Counted from the first letter of the stretch, positions 1-6,051 are shown. The stretch: 6,648 bases of DNA from an uncultured Neisseria sp. (GCA_947097615.1 CAMURX010000096.1:1-6648), one strand, 5' to 3'. Translations and numbers: made by a program. The notes: generated from the sequence alone by a model not told the origin.

Positions 1-111
1 AGTACAGGTAGTACGGGGCAGGTTTTCTTGGCATTTCCAATGCCGTAGAAAACCGTCCTCTTCGAGCTAAGGCGCAGCAACGCCGTAGATTTTTTATTTT
101 GGCTCACTATA
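1..111. repeat. Correia-like repeat element (CREE-like), cut by the left window edge
   Basis: The block follows, in order, the landmarks of the full-length meningococcal Correia-repeat-enclosed element as I remember it: AGTAC-N4-AGTACGG (1-16), an inner hairpin, TCTT-GAGCTAAGGCG (58-74), CAACGCCGTA (78-87), a T-rich stretch, and a terminal ACTATA (106-111), which is the complement of the Correia end TATAGT. The inner hairpin has GGTTTTCT (21-28) pairing with AGAAAACC (47-54), and inside it GGCATT (30-35) with AATGCC (39-44). A second small stem is GGCG (71-74) with CGCC (81-84). The arms differ in sequence from the pathogen element, and the terminal repeat reads TATAGTGAGCC rather than TATAGTGGATTAAC, so this is a diverged relative. 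The other end lies outside the window. Confidence 0.72.
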
Positions 112-115
112 CAAT
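86..115 (+). promoter_or_regulatory. Candidate dtd promoter at the Correia-like element end
   Basis: The element's terminal ACTATA runs into CAAT, giving overlapping -10-like hexamers TATACA (108-113) and TACAAT (110-115, five of six matches to TATAAT). The best -35 at 17-bp spacing is poor (around 86-92). Correia ends are known to create promoters in pathogenic Neisseria. That this one drives dtd is inference from position: the hexamers end about 35 bases before the start codon. Confidence 0.35.
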
Positions 116-150
116 CCTTAACGAAAACATTTACACGAAAGGAACAAACC

Positions 151-612
151 ATGCGTGCCGTTATCCAAAAAGTCACCCGTGCCGAAGTCGGGATTGTGCA
201 CGGGGGCGGCTGTGAAACCATCGGGCAGATTTCAGACGGCCTCTTGGTGCTGCTGGGCGTGGGGCTGGACGACGGCGAAGACGACGCCCGCTATATCGCC
301 GACAAAACCGCCGGCCTGCGTATTTTTGAAGACGAAGCGGGCAAGCTGAATCTGTCGCTGCGCGAAACGGGCGGAGCGGTGCTGCTGGTATCGCAGTTCA
401 CGCTGCACGGCGACGCGCGCAGCGGCAGGCGGCCGTCGTTTTCCGCCGCCGCCAAGCCCGACGAAGCGGAGCGGCTGTATCTTTTGACGGCGCAGATGCT
501 GCGCGATCGGGGCATCCGCGTGGAGACGGGGCGTTTCCGCACGCATATGCAGGTGTCGCTGTGCAACGACGGGCCGGTGACGCTGCTGCTCGATTCGAAA
601 AAACTGTTTTGA
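151..612 (+). CDS. dtd: D-aminoacyl-tRNA deacylase (DTD)
   Basis: The 153-residue protein is DTD, a cytoplasmic editing enzyme that hydrolyses D-amino acids (and glycine from mischarged tRNA-Ala) off tRNA. The N-terminus [13 protein letters not shown], the motif SQFTL (residues 81-85) and NDGPVT (139-144) are the family signatures. In DTD the SQxxT and Gly-cisPro motifs of the two subunits form the active site at the dimer interface. Length is slightly above the usual 145 because of a small insertion near residues 17-22. The ATG is preceded by AAAGGA (138-143) at 7-base spacing, a clear ribosome binding site. An uptake sequence is embedded at codons for ISDGL (residues 27-31). No terminator follows, and the next gene starts 7 bases after the stop, so the two are probably co-transcribed. 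Confidence 0.95.
   Translation: MRAVIQKVTRAEVGIVHGGGCETIGQISDGLLVLLGVGLDDGEDDARYIADKTAGLRIFEDEAGKLNLSLRETGGAVLLVSQFTLHGDARSGRRPSFSAAAKPDEAERLYLLTAQMLRDRGIRVETGRFRTHMQVSLCNDGPVTLLLDSKKLF
231..242. repeat. DNA uptake sequence (AG form) inside dtd
   Basis: TTCAGACGGCCT is the complement of AGGCCGTCTGAA, the AG-extended neisserial uptake sequence bound by the pilin ComP during transformation. It is read in the frame that gives Ser-Asp-Gly-Leu. Confidence 0.95.
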
Positions 613-619
613 GACCGCA

Positions 620-1796
620 ATGAAGACTGCACGCAATACTGCGCCGCTGGTTCTGTTTCTGATTGCCGTCGCGCTGCTGGCTGGCCAACCTGCGCGCGCC
701 GCTGGCCGCTTTGGGGCCGCTGGTGGGGATGATACGGGCGGATTTGGGCAGCTCGGGCACGTTTATGGGCGTGGTGGCGGCGCTGCCGATGCTGGCGTTC
801 GCGCTGTTTTCGCCGCTAGCGGTGCGCCTGTCCGCCCGTTTCGGCGTGGAAAGGGTGCTGGCGGCGGCGGCGGCGCTGATGGCGGCGGGCATGGCGGTGC
901 GCTCGTGGGGGCCGTCTGAAACGCTGCTGGCACTCGGCACGCTGCTGCTGGCGGCGGCGGTGGCGATGGGCAATGTACTGCTGCCCGCGTTGGCCAAACG
1001 CAATCTGCCGACACGCGTCGGGCTGGTGGTGGGCACGCTGTCGGCGGGGATGTCGCTGTCGTCGGCGCTGGCGGCCGCCGTCGTCGTGCCGCTGGCGCTG
1101 CGTTTCGGTTGGCAATGGTCGCTGGCGGTGTGGCTGTTTGCGGCGCTGGCCGCGTTTGCCGTTTGGCTGCCGCTTTGCCGACGGGGCGCTCAGAGGCCGT
1201 CTGAAACGGCGGTTTCAGACGGCCTCAATGCGTGGAAACTGCCCGCCGCGTGGTGTTTGAGCGCGTTTATGGGCGTGCAGTCGCTGCTGTTTTACACGCT
1301 GGTGAACTTTCTGCCCTCGCTGCTGGCGGAAAAAGGGGCGGACGCGGCAGCGGCGGGCAATTATGTTTCGCTGTTCCAAATCGGCACGCTGGTAGGCAGT
1401 TTGGCGGTGTCGGCGCGTTTTGCCCGCAGCAGGCGCAGGCAGCTTTTCAATCTGGCAACGGCCTCGCTGATGCTGTTCGGCGTGCTGGGCTTGTGGCTCG
1501 CGCCTGCGGGCAGCGCGTGGCTGTGGGTGATGCTGGAGGGCGCGGGGGCGTCGGGCAGTTTTTCCGCCGCTTTGATGCTGTTCGCCCTGCGCGCCTCCGA
1601 CAGCCGCACCACCGCCGCACTCTCGGGCATGGCGCAGACGGTGGGCTACTCCATCGCCGTCGCCGGCCCGCTGGGCATGGGCATGCTGTACGACCGCTTC
1701 GGTTCGTGGTCGGCATCGCTGTCGCTACTGGCGGCGCTGATGGTGTTCGAGTGCGTGCTGGCATGGTTTGCCGCCAAGCCGGAAATTATCCGCTGA
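620..1796 (+). CDS. CynX/NimT-family MFS transporter with an apparent frameshift near its start (possible pseudogene)
   Basis: A twelve-helix inner-membrane transporter of the CynX/NimT branch of the major facilitator superfamily; substrate unknown (cyanate and nitroimidazole are named in relatives). The frame open to the stop at 1794-1796 contains the family element ANLRAPLAALGPL right after helix 1, a run of hydrophobic helices, and a central cytoplasmic linker near 1170-1240. The expected start, ATG 620 with MKTARNTAPLVLFLIAVALL (helix 1), lies in another frame. Removing one base at about 682-684 joins them as ...LLA-ANLRAPL... and gives 391 residues, close to the 384 of E. coli CynX. Without that correction, only TTG 663 or ATG 729 is available; neither has a convincing ribosome binding site, and ATG 729 loses helix 1. 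It may be a pseudogene, a sequencing error, or a gene using an internal start. It lies 7 bases after dtd. Confidence 0.8.
861..875 (+). repeat. Short GCG triplet run inside the transporter
   Basis: Five GCG codons in a row encode Ala5 in a transmembrane segment. It is the longest triplet run I noticed here. A change of one unit would keep the frame, so it is not a phase-variation switch. Confidence 0.6.
1193..1226. repeat. Inverted uptake-sequence pair inside the transporter coding region
   Basis: GAGGCCGTCTGAAAC (1193-1207) and its exact complement (1212-1226) form a 15-bp perfect stem with a 4-base loop. In the transporter frame the pair encodes RPSETAVSDGLN, which falls in the cytoplasmic linker between helices 6 and 7. 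It looks like a terminator stem but has no following T-run, so it is probably not an efficient terminator. Confidence 0.9.
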
Positions 1797-1822
1797 GGGC
1801 GGACATGGGTTGCGGATGCGGG

Positions 1823-1858
1823 AAAGGCCGTCTGAAAGAACTTTCAGACGGCCTTTTT
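1823..1858 (+). terminator. Intrinsic terminator built from an inverted uptake-sequence pair
   Basis: AGGCCGTCTGAA (1825-1836) and TTCAGACGGCCT (1843-1854), extended by flanking A:T pairs, make a stem of about 14-16 bp followed by five Ts (1854-1858). It begins 26 bases after the transporter stop and is the usual neisserial combination of terminator and uptake signal. On the minus strand the tail is only TTT followed by CCC, so it would be a weaker end for thiL transcripts, whose gene stops 150 bases away. Confidence 0.85.
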
Positions 1859-2007
1859 GACAGAGCACAGACGCGATTTCACTCCATTGAACCTTCGCTT
1901 TCAACAATGTTATTCCCACGAAGATATCGCCTTAGAGGCTTTGCGCGGAACTGCCGATACATTGGCCGCAATGTCAGAAACTCCGAACGGTTTTCAAATG
2001 CGGCCGC
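1859..2007. other. Spacer between the transporter and thiL, content unknown
   Basis: About 150 bases between convergent genes, visibly less GC-rich than either neighbour. A plus-strand frame beginning at TTG 1857 runs through it and on into antisense thiL, but has no ribosome binding site and I recognise nothing in its translation. I see no RNA gene and no uptake sequence beyond the terminator. Confidence 0.4.
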
Positions 2008-2982
2008 TCAGGCAAAATGGTCGTAACCGCCGCGTGCCAAATGTATCGGCCGCCCCGCCGCATCGCGCACCCGCAGGCCGTGTTGCGCCGTAATCCTGCC
2101 GATGCGGCAGACCTCCGTTTGACACTGCCGCGCCGCCTGCTCCACTTCGGCGCGCCGCGCTGAGGAAGCGGTGAACAGTAGCTCATAATCGTCGCCGCCC
2201 GCCAGCATGCATTGCCGCCGCACCGCTTCGGGCAGACACTCCCGCAAGGCAGGCAGAACGGGCAGCCCGTTTTCTTCAATCTCCGCGCCGACATCCGATG
2301 CATCGAGAATATGCGTCAAATCCTGTATCAGGCCGTCTGAAATATCCTGCGCGGCATTGGCCAGCGTTAACAGTGCCTGTCCCAAAGCCACGCGCGGCAC
2401 GGGGCGCAGCAGAGCCCGGCGGCAATGCTCTGCGGCCGGTTCGGGCAAAACCGCCTTGCCCAGCATATGCTGCAAAGCTGCCGCCGCCGAGCCAATATGC
2501 CCCGACACCCAAACATCGTCGCCCACCCGCGCCCCGCTGCGGCGCAATCCCAAGCCCTGCGGCACATCGCCGATAATCATGACGTTGAAGACTGAATGTC
2601 CTTTGGTGGTATCCCCGCCAATCAGCGAAACGCCGTATTCGGCACAAAGCGCGAAAAAACTGTCGCAAAACAAGCGCAGCCATGTTGCATCCAGCTCGGG
2701 CAGCGCCGCACTCAGCAACACCCAGCGCGGCCGCGCACCCATCGCCGCCATATCCGACAAATTGACCGCCAAAACCTTGTGCGCCACATCCTGTGGCGCC
2801 GTATCGGCAAAAAAATGCCTACCCGCCAGCAACATATCGCTGCTGACACACAAATCCCTACCCCGATCGGGACGAACCACGGCTGCATCATCGCCAATCC
2901 CAAGCAATACCGCCTTGTCTTTCGGCGCATTTGCAAGATAGGTTTTGATAAAGTCGAACTCGTTCATTTTCGGCTGCCTCAT
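2008..2982 (-). CDS. thiL: Thiamine-monophosphate kinase
   Basis: ThiL uses ATP to phosphorylate thiamine monophosphate to thiamine pyrophosphate, the last step of cofactor synthesis, in the cytoplasm. All the family blocks are present: GIGDDAAV (residues 28-35), the SSDMLLAGRHF segment (47-57), AVNLSDMAAMGA (72-83), IGGDTTKG (121-128), QDISDGLIQDL (212-222), AGGDDYEL (261-268) and the C-terminal GGYDHF. The acidic residues in these blocks bind Mg-ATP in the PurM-like fold. Length is 324, the normal size. Two starts are possible: ATG at 2982 with GGA five bases upstream, or ATG at 2967 (MNEFDFIK, 319 residues), which has GAGG at 9-base spacing and fits the family N-terminus better. An uptake sequence encodes the conserved ISDGL motif. 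It lies downstream of rmpM but is separated from it by a strong terminator, so it probably has its own promoter. Confidence 0.96.
   Translation of the reverse strand: MRQPKMNEFDFIKTYLANAPKDKAVLLGIGDDAAVVRPDRGRDLCVSSDMLLAGRHFFADTAPQDVAHKVLAVNLSDMAAMGARPRWVLLSAALPELDATWLRLFCDSFFALCAEYGVSLIGGDTTKGHSVFNVMIIGDVPQGLGLRRSGARVGDDVWVSGHIGSAAAALQHMLGKAVLPEPAAEHCRRALLRPVPRVALGQALLTLANAAQDISDGLIQDLTHILDASDVGAEIEENGLPVLPALRECLPEAVRRQCMLAGGDDYELLFTASSARRAEVEQAARQCQTEVCRIGRITAQHGLRVRDAAGRPIHLARGGYDHFA
2330..2341. repeat. DNA uptake sequence (AG form) inside thiL
   Basis: AGGCCGTCTGAA on the plus strand. Read on the thiL strand it supplies the codons for Ser-Asp-Gly-Leu in the conserved QDISDGLI block. Confidence 0.95.
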
Positions 2983-3019
2983 GTATTTCCGTTTTTCATT
3001 TTATTATTCTTCATGCTTT

Positions 3020-3059
3020 AAAAAACATATCGTATAAACAAAAAACATATCGTATAAAA
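3020..3059. repeat. Tandem 20-bp direct repeat upstream of thiL
   Basis: AAAAAACATATCGTATAAA occurs at 3020-3038 and again at 3040-3058: 19 identical bases with a 20-bp period. The pair ends 38 bases upstream of the first thiL start, between it and the rmpM terminator. On the thiL strand each copy reads TTTATACGATATG then T6, and each contains a -10-like TACGAT. The repeat could be a duplicated promoter or a pair of operator half-sites two helical turns apart. I do not recognise it as an FNR, Fur or CysB site. Confidence 0.85.
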
Positions 3060-3064
3060 CCGAC

Positions 3065-3098
3065 AAAAAGAAAAAAACCCCGCATTCGCGGGGTTTTT
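3065..3098 (-). terminator. Intrinsic terminator of rmpM
   Basis: CCCCGC (3078-3083) pairs with GCGGGG (3088-3093) around a 4-base loop, flanked by A5 (3073-3077) and T5 (3094-3098). On the rmpM strand the stem is followed by seven Ts, a C and five more Ts. It starts 10 bases after the rmpM stop and should isolate thiL from rmpM transcription. The A/T flanks would also let it work on the plus strand. Confidence 0.93.
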
Positions 3099-3108
3099 CA
3101 AAATCATC

Positions 3109-3855
3109 TTACCAACGGGTGTAACCGTGGATACTGGAACGCTCACCCGGCAACCAGTGGTTGTCGCTGGCAGGACGCTCGCCGACAGCTTCAGCACCGG
3201 CAGAAACCTGACGCTGAACCACGCTGCGGATTTTCACGTCTACGCGGCGGTCGGGTTCGATACATGCGATCAGCTGTGCACGACGTTTGGCTTTAGACAG
3301 TTTTTTGCCTGCAACTTCGGCTTCACAAGTAGCAGTCATCTGAGCCTGAGACTCACCCAAGCCGACAGCAGAAATCTTACCGGCAGGAACACCTTGGTTA
3401 ACCAGGTAGTTGGCAACAACATTGGCACGACGCTCAGACAGAGCCTGGTTGTATTGTTCGGAACCCATAAAGTCGGTATGGCCTTCAACACGGACGCTTT
3501 GAACGGACTCGTTGGACAGACGGGCTGCCAAGTTGTTCAGAGTTTCCATCGCCTGCGGACGCAGATTGTCTTTATCGAAACCAAACAGGGTTTTGGCAGA
3601 CAATGCAACGGTTTCGTCAACATACTCGGGAGCGGCAGGTGCCTGGGCAACTGCATCGCCACACTCTACGCGGCCTTGGGTTTCCTTATCGAAATAAGCA
3701 TCTTTCCAGCACTCTTCATAATTGTTGCGGACGATTTCCTGAGATTCGCGGCTGACTACATAGCCGTGTTTGGTATGCGGCTCACTGGCTGCCAAAGTGT
3801 TGGCAGAAGCGATAGCGGCAACGATTAATGCACCTAATTTAAGCTGTTTGGTCAT
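3109..3855 (-). CDS. rmpM: RmpM-type OmpA-family outer-membrane protein (class 4 / PIII)
   Basis: A 248-residue exported protein that tethers the outer membrane to peptidoglycan and, in pathogenic Neisseria, associates with porins and TonB-dependent receptors. Residues 1-22 ([22 protein letters not shown]) are a signal peptide with cleavage likely after Ala22 or Ala23. A neisserial segment with [18 protein letters not shown] and VECGD follows (Cys49, Cys65), then a short Ala/Pro hinge (70-78), then the OmpA-like domain (about 83-215) with [34 protein letters not shown] and [11 protein letters not shown]. By alignment, Asp128 and Arg143 match the pair that holds meso-diaminopimelate in OmpA domains. 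Cys177 and Cys198 probably form a second disulfide. The hinge is shorter than the meningococcal Pro/Glu run, and the last 31 residues replace a His-rich tail. GAGGG (3863-3867) lies 7 bases before the ATG. Confidence 0.94.
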   Translation of the reverse strand: MTKQLKLGALIVAAIASANTLAASEPHTKHGYVVSRESQEIVRNNYEECWKDAYFDKETQGRVECGDAVAQAPAAPEYVDETVALSAKTLFGFDKDNLRPQAMETLNNLAARLSNESVQSVRVEGHTDFMGSEQYNQALSERRANVVANYLVNQGVPAGKISAVGLGESQAQMTATCEAEVAGKKLSKAKRRAQLIACIEPDRRVDVKIRSVVQRQVSAGAEAVGERPASDNHWLPGERSSIHGYTRW

Positions 3856-3914
3856 TATTATTCCCTCATCAAAAGATTGTTAATGCAATGACCTGAGAGA
3901 CCATTACAAAGCAC

Positions 3915-3961
3915 AATATACAGGCCGCAGCGTGACGGCAACCAGAATATACGAGGCCGCA
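3915..3961 (-). promoter_or_regulatory. Candidate rmpM promoter region with a repeated AATATAC-AGGCCGCA motif
   Basis: On the plus strand AATATACAGGCCGCA (3915-3929) recurs with one extra G as AATATACGAGGCCGCA (3946-3961), 31 bases apart. Each copy presents a -10-like TATATT on the rmpM strand. For the nearer copy (3915-3920) a TTGCCG -35 candidate lies at 3936-3941 with 15-bp spacing, shorter than ideal. The start codon is about 60 bases downstream. The repeat is seen directly; promoter activity is inferred. Confidence 0.4.
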
Positions 3962-4255
3962 CTATAAAAATCCCGATGCGAACTGTCAATATCCCACTGC
4001 CTTCTGTGCGGGCAGCAGCCTGTTTCCTAGTGCCGCATCATGCCGAAAAATCAATTTTCTGTCACTTATTTACCGGAAAAAACGCTACCGGCTTTATTAA
4101 AGTTGCGCAAAAACAACAGGAACTTTCCATTTCAAAGCACTCGCTCCGCTTGTCGGTACGGCGTCCCGGCCCTTTATTTACCGTCGTTTTCCGACATTCG
4201 GATTTGTTTTTATGTTAAAGTCCGCAGCCCGATTCCGTATCCCGACGCCATACTT
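3962..4255. other. Intergenic leader between rmpM and the cysB-like gene
   Basis: About 294 bases with no convincing gene. Open frames across it, including the upstream extension of the cysB frame from 4040, have no family resemblance and no ribosome binding site. A weak promoter candidate for cysB is TTCCGA (4189-4194), 16 bp, then TATGTT (4211-4216). A small inverted repeat TGTCGG (4151-4156) / CCGACA (4191-4196) lies in front of it. There are no uptake sequences here. Confidence 0.4.
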
Positions 4256-5206
4256 ATGAAACTGCAACAGCTGCGCTACGCGCTCGAAGTCTACAAACAC
4301 AATCTCAACGTCTCCGAAGCGGCAGACGCGCTGTTTACGTCGCAGCCCGGGGTTTCCAAACAAATCCGCCTTTTGGAGGAAGAACTCGGCATCCGCATCT
4401 TTATCCGCAGCGGCAAGCGCATCGTTTCGGTTTCGCAGCCGGGAAAGGCGGTTTTACAGACGGCCGAGAGGATTTTGCACGACATCCAAAACATCAAAAA
4501 CATCGGCAGCGAGTTTGCCAAGCAGAACGGGGGCGTACTCACACTCGCGGCCACGCACACTCTGGCGCGTTACGTTCTGCCGCCTGTTGTGGCGCAGTTT
4601 GCCAAGGCTTATCCAAAAGTGCGGCTGGTTATCCGCCAGGGAACGCCCGAAGAAATCCGACGCATGGTTTCAGACGGCCTGACGGACTTTGCCGTGACAT
4701 CGGAACTTTCCGACTACGGCACGGAGCTGCGCGGCATTTCCTGTTCGAGCTGGCATTACGGTCTGCTCGTGCCGAACGATCATCCGCTGCTCGACCACAA
4801 AGGCGCGCTGTCCGTCAAAGCCATCGCGTCCTATCCTTTAATCACCTACGAATCCGCTTTCACGCGCGGCAGCGCGCTTTCGCGCGCGTTTGCCAAGGCA
4901 GACATAACCGAACCGGAAATCACCGTTTCGGTGGCCGACAATGATGCGCTGAAAACCTATGTCCGTCTGGGACTGGGCATCGGCCTGATGGCCAAACCGG
5001 CCTACGACAAAACGGCAGACGCGGATCTGACGCTGGTCGACATCCCCTATCTCACAGAACCCTGCCATACCGGCTTGCTGCTGCGCGGCGACAGCTACCT
5101 GCGTGGATATGTCTACGGTTTTATCGAACTCTTCGACCCGTCTTTAAACAAAGCGCGGCTTGACCAGCTGCTGTACACACCCGTTGTCGAAGACTTTTCG
5201 ATTTAG
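4256..5206 (+). CDS. cysB: CysB-like LysR-family transcriptional regulator
   Basis: A 316-residue LysR-type DNA-binding regulator closest to CysB, which in enterobacteria activates sulfate assimilation and cysteine synthesis genes in response to N-acetylserine. The winged helix-turn-helix covers residues 1-60 (MKLQQLRYALEV, HNLNVSEAADALFTSQPGVS, LEEELGIRIFIRSGKR). The rest is the two-lobed effector domain with ATHTLARYVLP (99-109), TDFAVTSE (143-150), YPLITYESAFTRGSAL (193-208) and KTYVRLGLGIGL (233-244). Trp166 and Thr100, Thr102 and Thr203 match the CysB ligand pocket, but Gln103 is Leu and Thr149 is Ser. I chose ATG 4256 because MKLQQLRY is the exact family N-terminus; the 72 residues of upstream open frame do not match. 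No clear ribosome binding site precedes it. The stop codon overlaps the terminator hairpin. It is divergent from rmpM and convergent with fnr. Confidence 0.9.
   Translation: MKLQQLRYALEVYKHNLNVSEAADALFTSQPGVSKQIRLLEEELGIRIFIRSGKRIVSVSQPGKAVLQTAERILHDIQNIKNIGSEFAKQNGGVLTLAATHTLARYVLPPVVAQFAKAYPKVRLVIRQGTPEEIRRMVSDGLTDFAVTSELSDYGTELRGISCSSWHYGLLVPNDHPLLDHKGALSVKAIASYPLITYESAFTRGSALSRAFAKADITEPEITVSVADNDALKTYVRLGLGIGLMAKPAYDKTADADLTLVDIPYLTEPCHTGLLLRGDSYLRGYVYGFIELFDPSLNKARLDQLLYTPVVEDFSI
4669..4680. repeat. DNA uptake sequence (AG form) inside the cysB-like gene
   Basis: TTCAGACGGCCT, read as Val-Ser-Asp-Gly-Leu at residues 138-142 of the effector domain. Confidence 0.95.
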
Positions 5207-5274
5207 GCCGTCTGAAAAAGCAAAAGCACCGCAGAATAAGTTTTCTACGGTGCTTTTGCTTTTTCAGACGGCCT
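5205..5274. terminator. Bidirectional terminator nested inside an inverted uptake-sequence pair
   Basis: Arms 5205-5231 and 5248-5274 are perfect 27-bp complements; after one C-A mismatch, AGAA (5233-5236) and TTCT (5243-5246) extend the stem around a 6-base loop. The outer 12 bp of each arm are the AG-form uptake sequence. The inner part is GCACCG/CGGTGC flanked by A5-GC-A4 on one side and T4-GC-T5 on the other, so a transcript from either direction meets a GC stem followed by a U-rich run. It fills almost the whole gap between cysB and fnr, starting within the cysB TAG and ending three bases before the fnr stop codon. Confidence 0.93.
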
Positions 5275-5276
5275 CT

Positions 5277-5286
5277 TTCAGACGGC
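5277..5286. repeat. Uptake-sequence core overlapping the fnr stop codon
   Basis: TTCAGACGGC followed by GT, so the 12-base form is ACGCCGTCTGAA, core only. On the fnr strand it reads GCC GTC TGA: the last two codons (Ala-Val) and the stop codon. Confidence 0.92.
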
Positions 5287-6012
5287 GTGCGTGCCGCCGG
5301 ATACCATTCTGTTCAATACTTCCGGCTTCAGTAACTTGATGTGCTTGTGCTCCACCGAAATCAGCTCCTCCTGATGGAAACGCGAAAGCGTGCGGCTGAC
5401 CGTTTCCAGCTTCAGCCCCAAATAGCTGCCGATTTCCTCGCGCGACATACGCAGGATGAAATCGTTGGCGGCAAAACCCCTGTGGTGCAGCCTTTGCGAC
5501 AAGTTCAGCAAAAAGGCAGCAATCCGCTCTTCGGCGCGCATATTGCCCAACAACAGCATTACGCCTTGATCGCGCACAATCTCGCGGCTCATCAGGCGGA
5601 AGAAATGCGTTTGGATGCTCGGAATGACTTTGCTCAACTCCTCCATATGGCCGAACGGCAGCTCGCACACCTCGCTGTCCTCCAAAGCCACCGCATCGCA
5701 AGTGTGCGCATGGGTGCAGATACCGTCCATCCCGATCAATTCGCCGGACATAAAAAAACCGGTTACCTGATCGCGACCGTCCTGCGAAGCGACAGTCGTT
5801 TTGAAAAAACCGGTGCGGATGGCGAAAAGGGAATGGAAAGACTCGCCCGAACGGAACAGAAACTCGCCTTTTTTCAGCCTGTGGCTCTGTCGGATAACGG
5901 TGTCCAACTGCTCGAATTCATTGGGACGCAGGCCGACGGGCAGGCACAGCTCGCGCAGCGAACAGGTCGAACAAAGCGTCTTCATCGGTTGTAGCAAAGC
6001 GTGTGTGGCCAT
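5278..6012 (-). CDS. fnr: FNR, oxygen-sensing Crp/Fnr-family transcriptional regulator
   Basis: A 244-residue cytoplasmic regulator that binds a [4Fe-4S] cluster without oxygen, dimerises and binds TTGAT-N4-ATCAA sites. Three N-terminal cluster cysteines are in CSTCSLRELC (Cys14, Cys17, Cys23), with the same spacing as E. coli Cys20, 23 and 29. The fourth is Cys116 in SEVCELPF, equivalent to Cys122. The cyclic-nucleotide-like sensor domain covers about 25-130, the dimer helix about 130-160, and the helix-turn-helix 189-213. The recognition helix LETVSRTLSRF carries Glu203, Ser206 and Arg207, the E--SR signature that reads the FNR site. Two further cysteines, 99 and 105, are outside the classic set. 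I chose ATG 6012 because it gives MATHALLQPMKTLC, the usual neisserial length and an upstream AAGGA; the earlier TTG at 6060 overlaps the predicted -10 region. The stop codon lies in an uptake sequence. Confidence 0.95.
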   Translation of the reverse strand: MATHALLQPMKTLCSTCSLRELCLPVGLRPNEFEQLDTVIRQSHRLKKGEFLFRSGESFHSLFAIRTGFFKTTVASQDGRDQVTGFFMSGELIGMDGICTHAHTCDAVALEDSEVCELPFGHMEELSKVIPSIQTHFFRLMSREIVRDQGVMLLLGNMRAEERIAAFLLNLSQRLHHRGFAANDFILRMSREEIGSYLGLKLETVSRTLSRFHQEELISVEHKHIKLLKPEVLNRMVSGGTHAV

Positions 6013-6051
6013 ACTGGTTACAGTCCTTAATTTTTTGTACCTGAGGCAAAC

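Noticed and set aside
398..1036. Long minus-strand open frame opposite dtd and the transporter
   Set aside because: It is Ala/Ser/Arg-rich with no family features and overlaps two better-supported genes; long antisense frames are expected in GC-rich DNA.
1232..2026. 264-codon plus-strand frame overlapping the transporter
   Set aside because: The Gly/Arg/Ala-rich translation is the transporter read out of frame, and it runs on through the terminator hairpin.
2983..3064. TPP riboswitch upstream of thiL
   Set aside because: The leader is under 90 bases, AT-rich and repetitive, and has no CTGAGA or other thi-box element.
3127..3828. 233-codon plus-strand frame opposite rmpM
   Set aside because: It is the antisense shadow of rmpM with no ribosome binding site and no domain I recognise.
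4151..4196. Inverted repeats (TGTCGG/CCGACA and CGGTA/TACCG) before cysB as a possible riboswitch or attenuator
   Set aside because: The stems are only 5-6 bp and mutually exclusive, with no conserved riboswitch core visible; chance is a sufficient explanation.
4040..4255. N-terminal extension of the cysB-like protein from ATG 4040
   Set aside because: The extra 72 residues do not resemble LysR proteins, and MKLQQLRY at 4256 is the exact CysB start.
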